From positions 1 through 64,000 of the forward strand of contig JACQYF010000139.1 of assembly GCA_016208315.1 (NCBI GenBank): a stretch of DNA of 64,000 nt. The letters are read 5' to 3'. Shown piece after piece: positions 48,899 to 58,333 of the stretch. The notes under the pieces are model-generated. The model searched no databases and had not been told where the DNA came from. It saw only the letters and a program-made list of their open reading frames with translations. Origin of the DNA: Chloroflexota bacterium (GTDB lineage Bacteria; Chloroflexota; Anaerolineae; UBA4142). The position numbers and the translations under genes were made by a program. Each line of letters starts with the position of its first letter. The first letter of the stretch is position 1.

Positions 48899-50043
48899 TC
48901 GGTACGTCAACTCCCAAACGGATTCTGTTTCTCGACCATGCTCCGATTCTCGGCGGCGCGGAAATCGCGCTATTGAATCTGATCGCCGGGTTGGATCGCC
49001 GGCGTTTCACGCCGTTGGTTGCGACCGCGCAGGATTCGCCGTTGGCGCACGAACTCGCGGCGGCGGGGATCGAATCGCTCGCGGTTCCATTTGGGCGTTT
49101 GAATCGGGCCGGGGCCGCGATGCCGGCCAATCTGATTCGAGCGGCGTGGGCCGTGGCGGCCATTGTACGCGGCCGCGGGATCGCGGTGATTCACACGAAT
49201 ACGGTGCGCGCGCATATCGTTGGCGCGTTAGCGGCTCTGTTGACCGGCACACGGATTATATGGACAATCCACGACAACACGTTTCCGCCATTACTCGTGC
49301 GATTGCTTGCGTGGATTCCGACCCGCGTGATCACCGTATCCAGTTGGCTGCGCGACCTGTATGGCCCGATGGGTCTCGCCAACAAGACGGCGGTGATCCC
49401 GAACGGGATTAGGTTGCCCGCGCGCGACAATGCCGACGACACCATTCGCCAAGAGTTGGGCATACCCGCGGAGGCGCCGCTCGTCGTGAACGTGGGCCGT
49501 CTGGTCTCTGGAAAAGCGCCGCACCTATTTATTGAGGCGGCACAGCTTGTTTCAAAAACACTGCCTCAAGCCAGATTCGTTTTGGTTGGCGGACCGGACA
49601 AACTTGAGCCAGGGCAAGCGCCGCCACCCTATCTTGACACGTTAGATCGTATCGCGCGGTCGAGTGGTTTGGCTGAACGACTGCTGATGGTCGGTCAGCG
49701 GCTCGACGCAGCAAGGTTTTATGCGGCGGCTGATCTCGTGGCGTATTGCGCGGTGTCATCCGAAGGATTGCCGACGGTATTGCTGGAAGCGATGTGCTTT
49801 GCCAAGCCCGTCGTGGCTGCGGCGACAGGCGGAGCGGTTGAGATTGTGCGGGACGGTGTGACCGGAGTGCTGGTCCAGCCGAACGATGTATCTGCGATGG
49901 CGGCGGCAATGGTTCAGTTGTTGACAAAAAGCGAATGGGCACGCGAGATGGGTTTGGCGGGACAAACAAGGTTGAAGCAAGAGTTTGACTTGCAGGCCCA
50001 AGTGGCGAAGATAGAGCAAGTCTACCATCAGTGTTTGGATTGA
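48895..50043 (+). CDS. Glycosyltransferase family 4 protein
   Basis: ILFLDHAPILGGAEIALLNLIAGLDRRRFTPLVATAQDSPLAHEL...VVNVGRLVSGKAPHLFIEAAQLV...SSEGLPTVLLEAMCFAKPVVAAATGGAVEIV. Confidence 0.9.
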   Translation: MIGTSTPKRILFLDHAPILGGAEIALLNLIAGLDRRRFTPLVATAQDSPLAHELAAAGIESLAVPFGRLNRAGAAMPANLIRAAWAVAAIVRGRGIAVIHTNTVRAHIVGALAALLTGTRIIWTIHDNTFPPLLVRLLAWIPTRVITVSSWLRDLYGPMGLANKTAVIPNGIRLPARDNADDTIRQELGIPAEAPLVVNVGRLVSGKAPHLFIEAAQLVSKTLPQARFVLVGGPDKLEPGQAPPPYLDTLDRIARSSGLAERLLMVGQRLDAARFYAAADLVAYCAVSSEGLPTVLLEAMCFAKPVVAAATGGAVEIVRDGVTGVLVQPNDVSAMAAAMVQLLTKSEWAREMGLAGQTRLKQEFDLQAQVAKIEQVYHQCLD

Positions 50044-50143
50044 GTGATGCGAATAGCTTGAAGCAAGAGTTTGACTTGCAGGCCCAAGTGGCGAAGATAG
50101 AGCAAGTCTACCATCAGTGTTTGGATTGAGTGATGCGAATAGC
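49972..50143 (+). repeat. Perfect 86-bp tandem duplication spanning the glycosyltransferase 3' end and the next gene's start
   Basis: Copies 49972-50057 and 50058-50143 are identical (ttgaagcaagagtttgacttgcag...tgagtgatgcgaatagc). Confidence 0.97.
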
Positions 50144-51278
50144 GATTGATCTCTCCCCCGCCATTCACCAAAAAGCCGGACTCGGACGCTATGCCCGCAC
50201 GCTGGCCGAGCACTTGGTCGCGCAAGACCACGCGAATGAATACGTTGCGTTCGCGCATGGACGGTTTACCGCGGATGCGCTCTCTCCTGAACTGCGCGCA
50301 CTCCCGCGCGCCAATGTCCCGCTCGACGCGCGTCCGTGGCGGATGGGTGTGTGGCTTGCGCACGCGCTTGGCGTCTCACTCGACCGCGCGCTGCCGCGTG
50401 TGGACGTTTTCCACGCGACCGAGCACTTGCTGCCACCGCTGAAAAAGGCGAAAACCGTGTTTACGCTGCACGATTTGATTTTCCGGTTGTTCCCGGAATA
50501 TCATCTCCCGCTGAACCATTGGTTTCTGACGAACACAATGCCGCATTTTCTCCGCCGCGCCGGCGCGATCATCGCCGTCTCGGAATGCACCAAACGCGAC
50601 GCAATTACAAATTACCAATTACCTCCTGACAAGATCACCGTCATTTACGAGGGCGTCAACCCCGCGCTCAAGCCGATCACGGATCCAGGTTGCATTGCGG
50701 AGGCGCGGGCAAGGTATGCCAAGAATCTTCGGTTTGTCTTGTTCCTCGGCACCATCGAGCCGCGCAAGAATATTCCGGCGCTGTTGGACGCGTTGCAGGT
50801 GCTGCGCGGGCGCGGCTTGCCGCATCGTCTGCTGATTGCGGGGCGCAAGGGCTGGCTGTACCACGGCGTGTTCGAGCATGTGCGACGGACCGGCATGGAA
50901 ACGGAAGTGGATTTCCTCGATCACGTGCCCGATGAAGACCTCCCCGCGCTTTTCGCCGCGTGCGATGCCTTTGTCTTTCCATCGCTTTACGAGGGTTTCG
51001 GCTTGCCGCCGCTCGAAGCGATGGCGTGCGGCGCGCCCGTCATCTGCTCCAACACCTCATCGCTACCCGAAGTCGTCGGCGATGCGGCGCTTTTGGTCAA
51101 CCCGCGCGACGTCGGCGAGATTGCAGGCGCAATCGAGCGCGTAGTGAGGGATACCGCTTTAAAGAACGAACTGCGCGTCAAGGGGCTAGCGCAAGCCGCC
51201 AAGTTCTCCTGGGAGCGCGCGGCGCGCGAGACGCTGTCAGTCTATCAGCGCCTATTTAGTACGCAGGTACACAGGTAA
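50133..51278 (+). CDS. Glycosyltransferase family 4 protein
   Basis: MRIAIDLSPAIHQKAGLGRYARTLAEHLV...FLGTIEPRKNIPALLDALQVL...[43 protein letters not shown]. Confidence 0.92.
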   Translation: MRIAIDLSPAIHQKAGLGRYARTLAEHLVAQDHANEYVAFAHGRFTADALSPELRALPRANVPLDARPWRMGVWLAHALGVSLDRALPRVDVFHATEHLLPPLKKAKTVFTLHDLIFRLFPEYHLPLNHWFLTNTMPHFLRRAGAIIAVSECTKRDAITNYQLPPDKITVIYEGVNPALKPITDPGCIAEARARYAKNLRFVLFLGTIEPRKNIPALLDALQVLRGRGLPHRLLIAGRKGWLYHGVFEHVRRTGMETEVDFLDHVPDEDLPALFAACDAFVFPSLYEGFGLPPLEAMACGAPVICSNTSSLPEVVGDAALLVNPRDVGEIAGAIERVVRDTALKNELRVKGLAQAAKFSWERAARETLSVYQRLFSTQVHR

Positions 51279-51352
51279 ACAGGTAAACAAGGAATAGCCT
51301 GTCTGCTTGCTACTTGGGTACCTGTCTACCTGTTTACTTGTTTACCTATATA
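51264..51352. repeat. Inverted octamer array (AGGTANAC)n ... (GTNTACCT)n
   Basis: aggtacac-aggtaaac-aggtaaac ... gtacctgt-ctacctgt-ttacttgt-ttacct; period 8 in both arms. Confidence 0.8.
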
Positions 51353-51354
51353 CC

Positions 51355-52500
51355 ATGTTTGCTATTGACGCCCGCTACATCCAGGATCATTTTCCGGGGA
51401 TTGGGCGCTACACCTACAACTTGATTGATGCGCTCGCGCGCGTTGCGCCGGACGAGCGTTTTGTCGTTCTCCACAATCCCGCGCTCCGTAACACGCGCTA
51501 TGACATCACCGCGTTGGTGCGGCATCCGAACGTGGAGCTGTGCCGCGTGGATGTGCCGACGTTCTCGATGCGCGAGCAATTCGCGCTGTTATCCAGCAGG
51601 GGGGCGAGCACGAGGCATCGCCCCTACGTTTTGCACTCGCCGTACTTTATCAAGCCGTATTTTCTTCGCGTGCGGTCCGTCGTCACGATTTTCGATTTGA
51701 TCCCGTTGCACTTCCCTTCCGATGTGCCTAGTCGCCGCGCGCGCCTGTTCTTTCGATGGGCAGTCCGGCTCGCGGCGCGCACGGCAGCGCGCATCATCGT
51801 GCCGTCGGCTTCGACGTGTAATGATCTCCACGTGCGCCTGGGCGTGCCGCGCGAGAAAATCGCGGTGATTCCGCTTGCCGCGGACGAGCGATTTGCGCCC
51901 CAACCGTCTGCCGAGATTGCGCGCGTGCGCGAGAAATACGCGCTGCCGTCGGACTATTGCCTGTACGTGGGCATCAACAAGCCGCACAAGAACTTGGCGA
52001 CGTTGATCGCGGCGTGGCAGCGCGTGGAACGCAAGGGCGCGTTGGTGATTGCGGGCGCATGGGATGCGCGGTATGCAGAGGAGCAAGAGCAAGCGGGGGG
52101 GCAGGGGAGCAAGGGAGCAGGGGAGATTCGATTCATCCACGATGTCGGTGACAAAGACCTGCCCGCACTGTATGCGGGCGCGGCTTGCTTCGTAATGCCT
52201 TCGTTTTGCGAGGGTTTCGGTTTGACGCCGTTGGAAGCGATGGCGTGCGGCGCACCGGTAATCGCCTCTAATACGAGCAGCTTGCCGGAAGTAGTCGGCG
52301 ATGCGGCACTGCTCTTCGATCCGCGCGATGCGAATGCATTGGCAGCACTGCTCACACGCGTACTGAACGATGTTGCTCTGCAAGCCGAACTGCGCGCGAA
52401 ATCGCTCGCGCGCGTCGCGCAGTTTTCGTGGGAAAGGACCGCGAACGATACACTTCGGGTCTATCACACGTTGGGAGAGCGATGCAATGGACCTGATTGA
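51355..52500 (+). CDS. Glycosyltransferase family 4 protein
   Basis: [42 protein letters not shown]...[22 protein letters not shown]...[43 protein letters not shown]. Confidence 0.92.
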   Translation: MFAIDARYIQDHFPGIGRYTYNLIDALARVAPDERFVVLHNPALRNTRYDITALVRHPNVELCRVDVPTFSMREQFALLSSRGASTRHRPYVLHSPYFIKPYFLRVRSVVTIFDLIPLHFPSDVPSRRARLFFRWAVRLAARTAARIIVPSASTCNDLHVRLGVPREKIAVIPLAADERFAPQPSAEIARVREKYALPSDYCLYVGINKPHKNLATLIAAWQRVERKGALVIAGAWDARYAEEQEQAGGQGSKGAGEIRFIHDVGDKDLPALYAGAACFVMPSFCEGFGLTPLEAMACGAPVIASNTSSLPEVVGDAALLFDPRDANALAALLTRVLNDVALQAELRAKSLARVAQFSWERTANDTLRVYHTLGERCNGPD

Positions 52501-53242
52501 GAAAATCCGCAAGTGGAAGCAAGGGACCGAATATCTCAACTGGGGCAGAGATATTGTTGCGGCGATGGCTAAACAGCAGACCAAGCGAATCTCCAGTGGC
52601 GACCTAATCCGTGTCTTGGACGTGGGCTTTGGCGGCGGATCGGACCTTTTGAACGTAAAAAACGCATTGCTTGGCAGAGACGCAGTGCTGTATGGGATTG
52701 ACAGTGATTCGGCGCGAGTGGCTCAGGCATTCGCAAGCGGCATTGTCGGAGTCGAGCTTGATATCGAGCGCGCGAGATTTCCCTTTGACGATTGCTTTTT
52801 CGATATAGTGATTGCCAACCAGGTTTTGGAGCACGCCAAGGAAATCTTTTGGATCCTCTCCGAGATATCGCGAGTGCTCAAACCTGCAGGCATTCTGATT
52901 GCGGGCGTTCCCAATTTGGCGGCTCTCCACAATCGGATGCTCTTGGCAGTTGGCGAGCAGCCAACTTGTATTGATCTGCTCGGTCCCCATGTGCGGGGCT
53001 TTACCAAAAGTGGTTTTGCCCGGTTTGTTGGCGCTGAGAATTATTTCCGCGTCTTGGAGGTCAAGGGCGCCAATTTTTACCCGTTTCCAGCGCAGGTCGC
53101 GCAATGGTTGAGCCGCCGTCTGCCGACGCTTTCCGTCGGCCTCTTCTTCTTGTGCTTGCGGACGGACAAGGAAGGAACGTTCATTCAGGTTTTGAAGAAT
53201 CGCTCGCTTGAAACCGATTTCTTTTCCGGTGCAGCCGTCTAG
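52487..53242 (+). CDS. Class I SAM-dependent methyltransferase
   Basis: [28 protein letters not shown]...IRVLDVGFGGGSDLLNVKN...FDIVIANQVLEHAKEIFWILSEISRVLKPAGILIAGVPNLAALHNR. Confidence 0.88.
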   Translation: MDLIEKIRKWKQGTEYLNWGRDIVAAMAKQQTKRISSGDLIRVLDVGFGGGSDLLNVKNALLGRDAVLYGIDSDSARVAQAFASGIVGVELDIERARFPFDDCFFDIVIANQVLEHAKEIFWILSEISRVLKPAGILIAGVPNLAALHNRMLLAVGEQPTCIDLLGPHVRGFTKSGFARFVGAENYFRVLEVKGANFYPFPAQVAQWLSRRLPTLSVGLFFLCLRTDKEGTFIQVLKNRSLETDFFSGAAV

Positions 53243-53263
53243 AATCGGCTGACTTTATTCGCT

Positions 53264-54406
53264 ATGCGGATTCTCCACGTTTACAAGGACTATTACCCCG
53301 TCGTCGGGGGAATTGAAAATCACGTCAAGCACCTGGCGGAGGCGCAAGCCGCGCGCGGGCACGCCGTGACGGTGCTGGTCAATAGTCTCGACCGGCGCAC
53401 GCGCGTGGAAACGATCAACGGCGTGCGCGTGATTTTCGCCGCGCGTTGGCTGACGATCTCTTCGACGCCGCTCGGCCTCGCGCTGCCGCGTCAAGTCGCG
53501 CGCGAAATGCCGGACATCACCCATTTGCACTTTCCGTACCCGTGGGGCGAACTCGCCAATTATTTCTTCGGACGCGCGCGGCGCACGGTGATGACTTATC
53601 ACAGCGACATCATACGCCAAAAGTATACCCGGGCTCTCTATGCGCCGCTCATGTGGCAAGTGCTGAATCGGGTAAACCGGATTTTGCCGACCAGTCCCAA
53701 CTATGCGAGTTCATCACCCGTTTTGCAGCGAGTGGCTGACAAATGTACCGTTGTGTCGCTGGCAATCAACCCTACACAGTTTGAGTGTGCCGATCTGCAT
53801 GCCGCGCAACAAATCCGCACTCGAATGTCCGCCAACGCCCATAGTCCCATACTGCTCTTCGTCGGCCATCTCCGCTATTACAAGGGCCTCGACTATTTGC
53901 TGCGCGCAATGCCCGAGCTGCCAGGCGCGCGTTTGCTGATCGTCGGCACAGGACCGATGGAGGGCGCGTGGCGCGCGTTGGCGCGCGATCTCGGCCTCGC
54001 CGAGCGCGTGATATTTGCCGGCGCGGTTTCGAATGCGGAACTCCCTGCCTATTATGCGGCCAGCGATATTTTTGTGCTGCCGGCGTCGGAGCGCAGCGAG
54101 GCGTTTGGGTTGGTTCAATTGGAAGCGATGGCGGCGGGCAAACCGGTCGTCTCTACCGAACTGGGCACGGGGACTAGTTTTGTGAACGTGGATGGCGAGA
54201 CGGGATTTGTCGTTCCCGCACGCGACTCGCACGCGCTCGCCGGCGCGATCGCGCGCTTGATGGCGGATGCCGAGCTGTGCGCGCGCCAGGGCGCCGCAGG
54301 GCGAGCGCGCGTCCGCCGCGAATTTACTCTGGAGCGCATGGTAGATCGCGTGATGCAGGTCTATGCGGAGGTTCTGGCTCGGAATTTGATTCCTATAGGT
54401 AGTTAG
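53264..54406 (+). CDS. Glycosyltransferase family 4 protein
   Basis: MRILHVYKDYYPVVGGIENHVKHLAEAQAARGHAVTVLV...ILLFVGHLRYYKGLDYLLRAMPEL...LPASERSEAFGLVQLEAMAAGKPVVSTELGTG. Confidence 0.93.
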   Translation: MRILHVYKDYYPVVGGIENHVKHLAEAQAARGHAVTVLVNSLDRRTRVETINGVRVIFAARWLTISSTPLGLALPRQVAREMPDITHLHFPYPWGELANYFFGRARRTVMTYHSDIIRQKYTRALYAPLMWQVLNRVNRILPTSPNYASSSPVLQRVADKCTVVSLAINPTQFECADLHAAQQIRTRMSANAHSPILLFVGHLRYYKGLDYLLRAMPELPGARLLIVGTGPMEGAWRALARDLGLAERVIFAGAVSNAELPAYYAASDIFVLPASERSEAFGLVQLEAMAAGKPVVSTELGTGTSFVNVDGETGFVVPARDSHALAGAIARLMADAELCARQGAAGRARVRREFTLERMVDRVMQVYAEVLARNLIPIGS

Positions 54407-54421
54407 GGTAAAATAGAACTG

Positions 54422-57400
54422 ATGTCAACCCGAATCGCCCTCTTTTGTGACAAGCTTTTGGAAGCCGGCTGGTTGGCGGCGCTGATCGTCGCCCCGCTCT
54501 TTTTCAACGTCTATTCCAGCCGCGTGTTCGAACCGGATAAGATCAGTCTCGTCCGTTCGATCGCCCTCGTGATGGTCGCCGCGTGGATCGTCAAGCAGAT
54601 CGAGACCGGGCTGCCGCGCCAGCCCCTCGCCCAAACCATCCGCGCGCTGCCGCGCGACAACCCATTGATCTTGCCTACGCTCGCCGTCGTCGTCGTATAC
54701 CTTGTCGCGACGATTTTCTCGGTGGCGCCGACGGTCAGTCTGTGGGGGTCGTACCAGCGCTTGCAAGGAACCGATACGACTTTATCGTACATCGCGATCT
54801 TTCTGATTACGGCGAGTTCGCTGCGCACGCGTCCCCAACTCGACCGGATTCTCAATACGGCGATCGTGGTCAGTTTCCCGATTGCGTTCTACGGCATCTT
54901 GCAGCACTATCAACTCGACCCGCTGCCGTGGGGCGGCGACACCACGCTCCGCGTCGCGTCGAACATGGGCAACTCGATTTTCGTCGCGGCCTATTTGATC
55001 ATGATCGTTCCGCTTACGGTGGCGCGGTGGATCGAGACGCTCGCCCGGATCGTGAATGGGATGGAGGCGCGACGGCGCGTAGCGTCCGTGGCCGCTGCCG
55101 GACTGGGATTGATCGCGCTGGCGGCATTGTGGGCTGCGGATTTCGTCCTCGGCACGGCGCTGGCGCTGGCGCTGTTTCTCCTTATCTTTCTGTTTGCCCT
55201 CTTTACCCGCACGAGTTGGCGCGATGTTCTGCTGGCGCTGACATATACGGTCATCCTGGCCGCGCAACTGGTCACGATTCTGTTTTCGCAGAGCCGCGGT
55301 CCCCAATTAGGTCTTGGCGCCGGGCTGTTCGCCTTTGTAGTTCTCGGCGTCTTGGCCGCGATGCGTTACATGGCGCGGCGGTGGCGTCTCATCGCGCTGA
55401 CGGGCATTGTCGCTTCAGCCGCGCTCGCAATCGCATTTCTCGTCGTCTTCAACCTGCCCTCCTCGCCGCTGGAATCGCTCAAGAGCGTGCCGTATATTGG
55501 ACGCTTGGGGCAGATTCTGGATCGCAATTCGCCGACGGCCCAGGTCCGTGAGTTGATCTGGCAGGGCGCGGTCGAGCTGATTTCGCCGCACGAACCGTTG
55601 TGGTCGCCGACCACGGGCGACGACCCGGTCAACCTGATTCGGCCCCTGGTTGGATATGGGCCCGAAGCGATGTACGTTGCCTTTAATCCTTTTTATCCGC
55701 CTGAATTGGGGCGCTTGGAGGCGCGCAATGCGTCGCCCGATCGCTCGCACAACGAGACGCTTGACTCGCTGGTGATGACCGGGCTGTTGGGATTCGGCGC
55801 GTACATTCTGCTGTTCATTTCTATCTTTTATTTCGGGCTTAAATGGCTCGGCGTCATTGATTCGACCCGCGGGCGCAATGCGTTTCTGGCGTTGTGGCTA
55901 GCCGGCGGCGCGGTCTTTGGCCTGGGGTTCAGTCTGGCAAACGGCTGGAACTGGATTGGCGTGGCGCTCCCCTTTGGCATGATCGCCGGTTTCTTGATCT
56001 TCCTGATCGCGGAGGCGGTCCGACGTTTTCGTTCGGAAGCAGGGCCGCGCGATATGAGCCAGGCGCTTTGGCTCAGCGCGCTGGTCGGGGCTTTGCTCGC
56101 CCACTTTGCCGAAATCCACTTTGGCATCGCGATTGTCTCGACGCGCACGTATTTCTGGGTCTATGCCGCGCTGCTCGTCGTGCTCGGAACCTCACCCCCA
56201 TCCCCCGCCCTTCGGGCACCCCCTTCCCCCTCTCCTGTAGGGGCGGGGTCACCCCGCCCTTACAGGGATGGGGGTGAGGTGAGGCGCAAGCGCCGCCGCG
56301 CCGTCGAAAACGCGCGTACCTCGGCGCGCAAGGCGAATGGCGGCGAGAGCATTCCGCTCGGTCCGGTTTTCACGTGGACCGCCGTGACGACGGTGATTCT
56401 GCTGACGATGGCGTTTGAGTTTATGAACAATCAGGCCGGAGTCCCAAGCGCCTTGGATGCGGTGGCGCGCTCGCTTTTCTACAAGGGCGATAGCCAGTCG
56501 TTTGGCATCTTTTTGCTGTTCTTGCTCACGTGGGTGATCGCGGGGATCGTTGGCTTTGGCGAAGAACTCAAGAGCGTCCGCGTGCCGCGAGATGCGTTGG
56601 CGATGGCGGTCGCGCTGTTTACGGTATTGTCGCTCACCGCACTCGTCTGGTACATTCTGTTTCAGATGCGGTGGCTCACCCAGCCCGGCGATCTGACGAA
56701 TGCCTTTATCAATGTTCTCGGCCTCTATTACGTTGCGCTCTTTCTGCTGGTCGGCGCCATTGCGCTGGCGCTGGCGTGGAAAGAATTGCCCGCCGGCGCG
56801 CGGTTCTTGCGCGCGCCCGCGAACGCGGCGGTGGCGCCGGTCCTCGCGATCGCCGTGGCCGCGTTGATTTTCCTGACGAATTATTCCGGTGTGGCCGCGG
56901 ACATTCTCTACAAGTCGGGCAGCAACTTGGACAACGCGGGCGCGTGGGACCGCAGCCAGGAAACCTATCAACGCGCTTTGGAGATGCAGCCGAACCAGGA
57001 CTTTTATTCGCTCTTTCTAGGGCGCGCTTATCTGGAGGGCGCGCGCACGGCAACCGACCCGGCGCAGCGCGCCCGATTGCTGAACCGGGCCGAGCAAGTT
57101 CTTTTGCAGGCGCAGCGTCTCAACCCGCTCAACACCGATCACTCGGCGAACCTCGCGCGCTTGCACCGCATTTGGGCGACGCTGGTGGACGATCCGGCGC
57201 AGAAAACTCTGCACTATGCCAAATCGTCCGAGTATTACCAAGCGGCCATCCGCCTCAGTCCAAACACCGCGTACCTGTATAACGAGTGGAGCCAGACCTA
57301 CTTGCAGGCCGGCGACTTGGAGAAGATGCGCGCCACGCTGGAGCAATCGGTCAGGGTTGACGCGCGGTTCGCGCAGACCTACCTGTATCTCGGCGAATAT

Positions 57401-58255
57401 TATCGCGCGACAAAGGATTACGCGCGCGCCGCGGACAATTACTTCAAGGCGCTTGAACTTGACTCGACCGCGCTGGCCGAACCGGATGGATCGCCCGTCG
57501 CGGCGGCGCTGACCGTGCTCACGCGACCGGAAATTGCCCCGCGCGCGATCGTGGCTTTGCGCGCGGCCAGCGAAGCGAACCCCGCGGCGGTCGCGCCCCA
57601 TTACGCCTTGTCCGACCTCTACAAGCGCAATGGACAAATGGATTTGGCGCGGCAGGAGTTGGAACTGGTCGTCAAGAACGCGCCGGGCGACTATTACGCG
57701 CGGCTGACGCTCGTCAATTTCTACTCCGAGACCGGGCAGATTGACGCCGCCGTGACCGCCATGCGCGGGGTCATGGATTTGCTTTCGCCCACGCGCACTC
57801 CCGATTTTCAACGTTTTCAGGATTTCTATACCCAACTGCAAAACTTGCAGCGCGCGATCCAGAACGCGCAAAAAGCGCCGAACGATGTCGGCGCGCATCG
57901 GACGCTCGCGGCGATGTGGAAGGCGCGCGGTCAGGCGCAGTTCGCCTTGCCCGAGTATCAGACCGTGGCTCGCCTCGCGCCGAGTGACTATGACGCGCAC
58001 AGAAACCTCGTACTCTTGAATCTGCAGCTCAATCAACCCGACGACGCGCAGCGCGCCCTAACGGCGATCACGCCGCTCGCGCCGGACAATGAAAAACCGC
58101 TCTGGCAGAATTTGCAAATGGCGCTCAATTCGCATAAAGCCCAGCAGCTCGATCAGGCGCTCAAGCAGGCGCAAGCCGCGCTCGCCCTCGCCGCCGAAGC
58201 CGACAAGCCCGCCGTGCAAGCGTACGTAACGCTGTTGCAGGAGCAAGTGAAATAG
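54422..58255 (+). CDS. O-antigen ligase-like polytopic membrane protein with C-terminal TPR repeats
   Basis: 1277 aa; N-terminal multi-TM with SQSRGPQLGLGAGLFAF and SPDRSHNETLDSLVMTGLLGFGAYILL; C-terminal TPR segments (NAGAWDRSQETYQRALEMQPNQDFYSLFLGRAYLEGA, YLYLGEYYRATKDYARAADNYFKALELD). Confidence 0.92.
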   Translation: MSTRIALFCDKLLEAGWLAALIVAPLFFNVYSSRVFEPDKISLVRSIALVMVAAWIVKQIETGLPRQPLAQTIRALPRDNPLILPTLAVVVVYLVATIFSVAPTVSLWGSYQRLQGTDTTLSYIAIFLITASSLRTRPQLDRILNTAIVVSFPIAFYGILQHYQLDPLPWGGDTTLRVASNMGNSIFVAAYLIMIVPLTVARWIETLARIVNGMEARRRVASVAAAGLGLIALAALWAADFVLGTALALALFLLIFLFALFTRTSWRDVLLALTYTVILAAQLVTILFSQSRGPQLGLGAGLFAFVVLGVLAAMRYMARRWRLIALTGIVASAALAIAFLVVFNLPSSPLESLKSVPYIGRLGQILDRNSPTAQVRELIWQGAVELISPHEPLWSPTTGDDPVNLIRPLVGYGPEAMYVAFNPFYPPELGRLEARNASPDRSHNETLDSLVMTGLLGFGAYILLFISIFYFGLKWLGVIDSTRGRNAFLALWLAGGAVFGLGFSLANGWNWIGVALPFGMIAGFLIFLIAEAVRRFRSEAGPRDMSQALWLSALVGALLAHFAEIHFGIAIVSTRTYFWVYAALLVVLGTSPPSPALRAPPSPSPVGAGSPRPYRDGGEVRRKRRRAVENARTSARKANGGESIPLGPVFTWTAVTTVILLTMAFEFMNNQAGVPSALDAVARSLFYKGDSQSFGIFLLFLLTWVIAGIVGFGEELKSVRVPRDALAMAVALFTVLSLTALVWYILFQMRWLTQPGDLTNAFINVLGLYYVALFLLVGAIALALAWKELPAGARFLRAPANAAVAPVLAIAVAALIFLTNYSGVAADILYKSGSNLDNAGAWDRSQETYQRALEMQPNQDFYSLFLGRAYLEGARTATDPAQRARLLNRAEQVLLQAQRLNPLNTDHSANLARLHRIWATLVDDPAQKTLHYAKSSEYYQAAIRLSPNTAYLYNEWSQTYLQAGDLEKMRATLEQSVRVDARFAQTYLYLGEYYRATKDYARAADNYFKALELDSTALAEPDGSPVAAALTVLTRPEIAPRAIVALRAASEANPAAVAPHYALSDLYKRNGQMDLARQELELVVKNAPGDYYARLTLVNFYSETGQIDAAVTAMRGVMDLLSPTRTPDFQRFQDFYTQLQNLQRAIQNAQKAPNDVGAHRTLAAMWKARGQAQFALPEYQTVARLAPSDYDAHRNLVLLNLQLNQPDDAQRALTAITPLAPDNEKPLWQNLQMALNSHKAQQLDQALKQAQAALALAAEADKPAVQAYVTLLQEQVK
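56189..56280. repeat. Nested palindromic repeat located inside the O-antigen ligase coding frame
   Basis: Outer arms ACCTCACCCCCATCCC (56189-56204)/GGGATGGGGGTGAGGT (56265-56280), perfect 16 bp. Inner 27-mer GTAGGGGCGGGGTCACCCCGCCCTTAC (56237-56263). Confidence 0.9.
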
Positions 58256-58332
58256 GCAGGTAGACAGGTACACACGTAAACAGGGATACACGGACCTGTC
58301 TACTTGTCTACCTGTCTACTTGCGTACCTACC
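58256..58332. repeat. Inverted octamer array, same family as at 51264
   Basis: aggtagac-aggtacac-acgtaaac ... acctgtct-acttgtct-acctgtct-acttgcgt-acctacc. Confidence 0.8.
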
Positions 58333-58333
58333 A

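Noticed and set aside
51264-51352. Octamer arrays as a CRISPR array
   Set aside because: Units are 8 nt without unique spacers, and arms are inverted; no cas genes in the window.
54583-55551. 322-aa plus-strand ORF inside O-antigen ligase
   Set aside because: Alternative frame with low-complexity Arg/Gly/Ala composition; the main frame has proper TM segments and motifs.
57017-58036. 339-aa antisense ORF opposite the TPR region
   Set aside because: Shadow ORF caused by GC-rich codon bias; the plus-strand TPR protein is clear.
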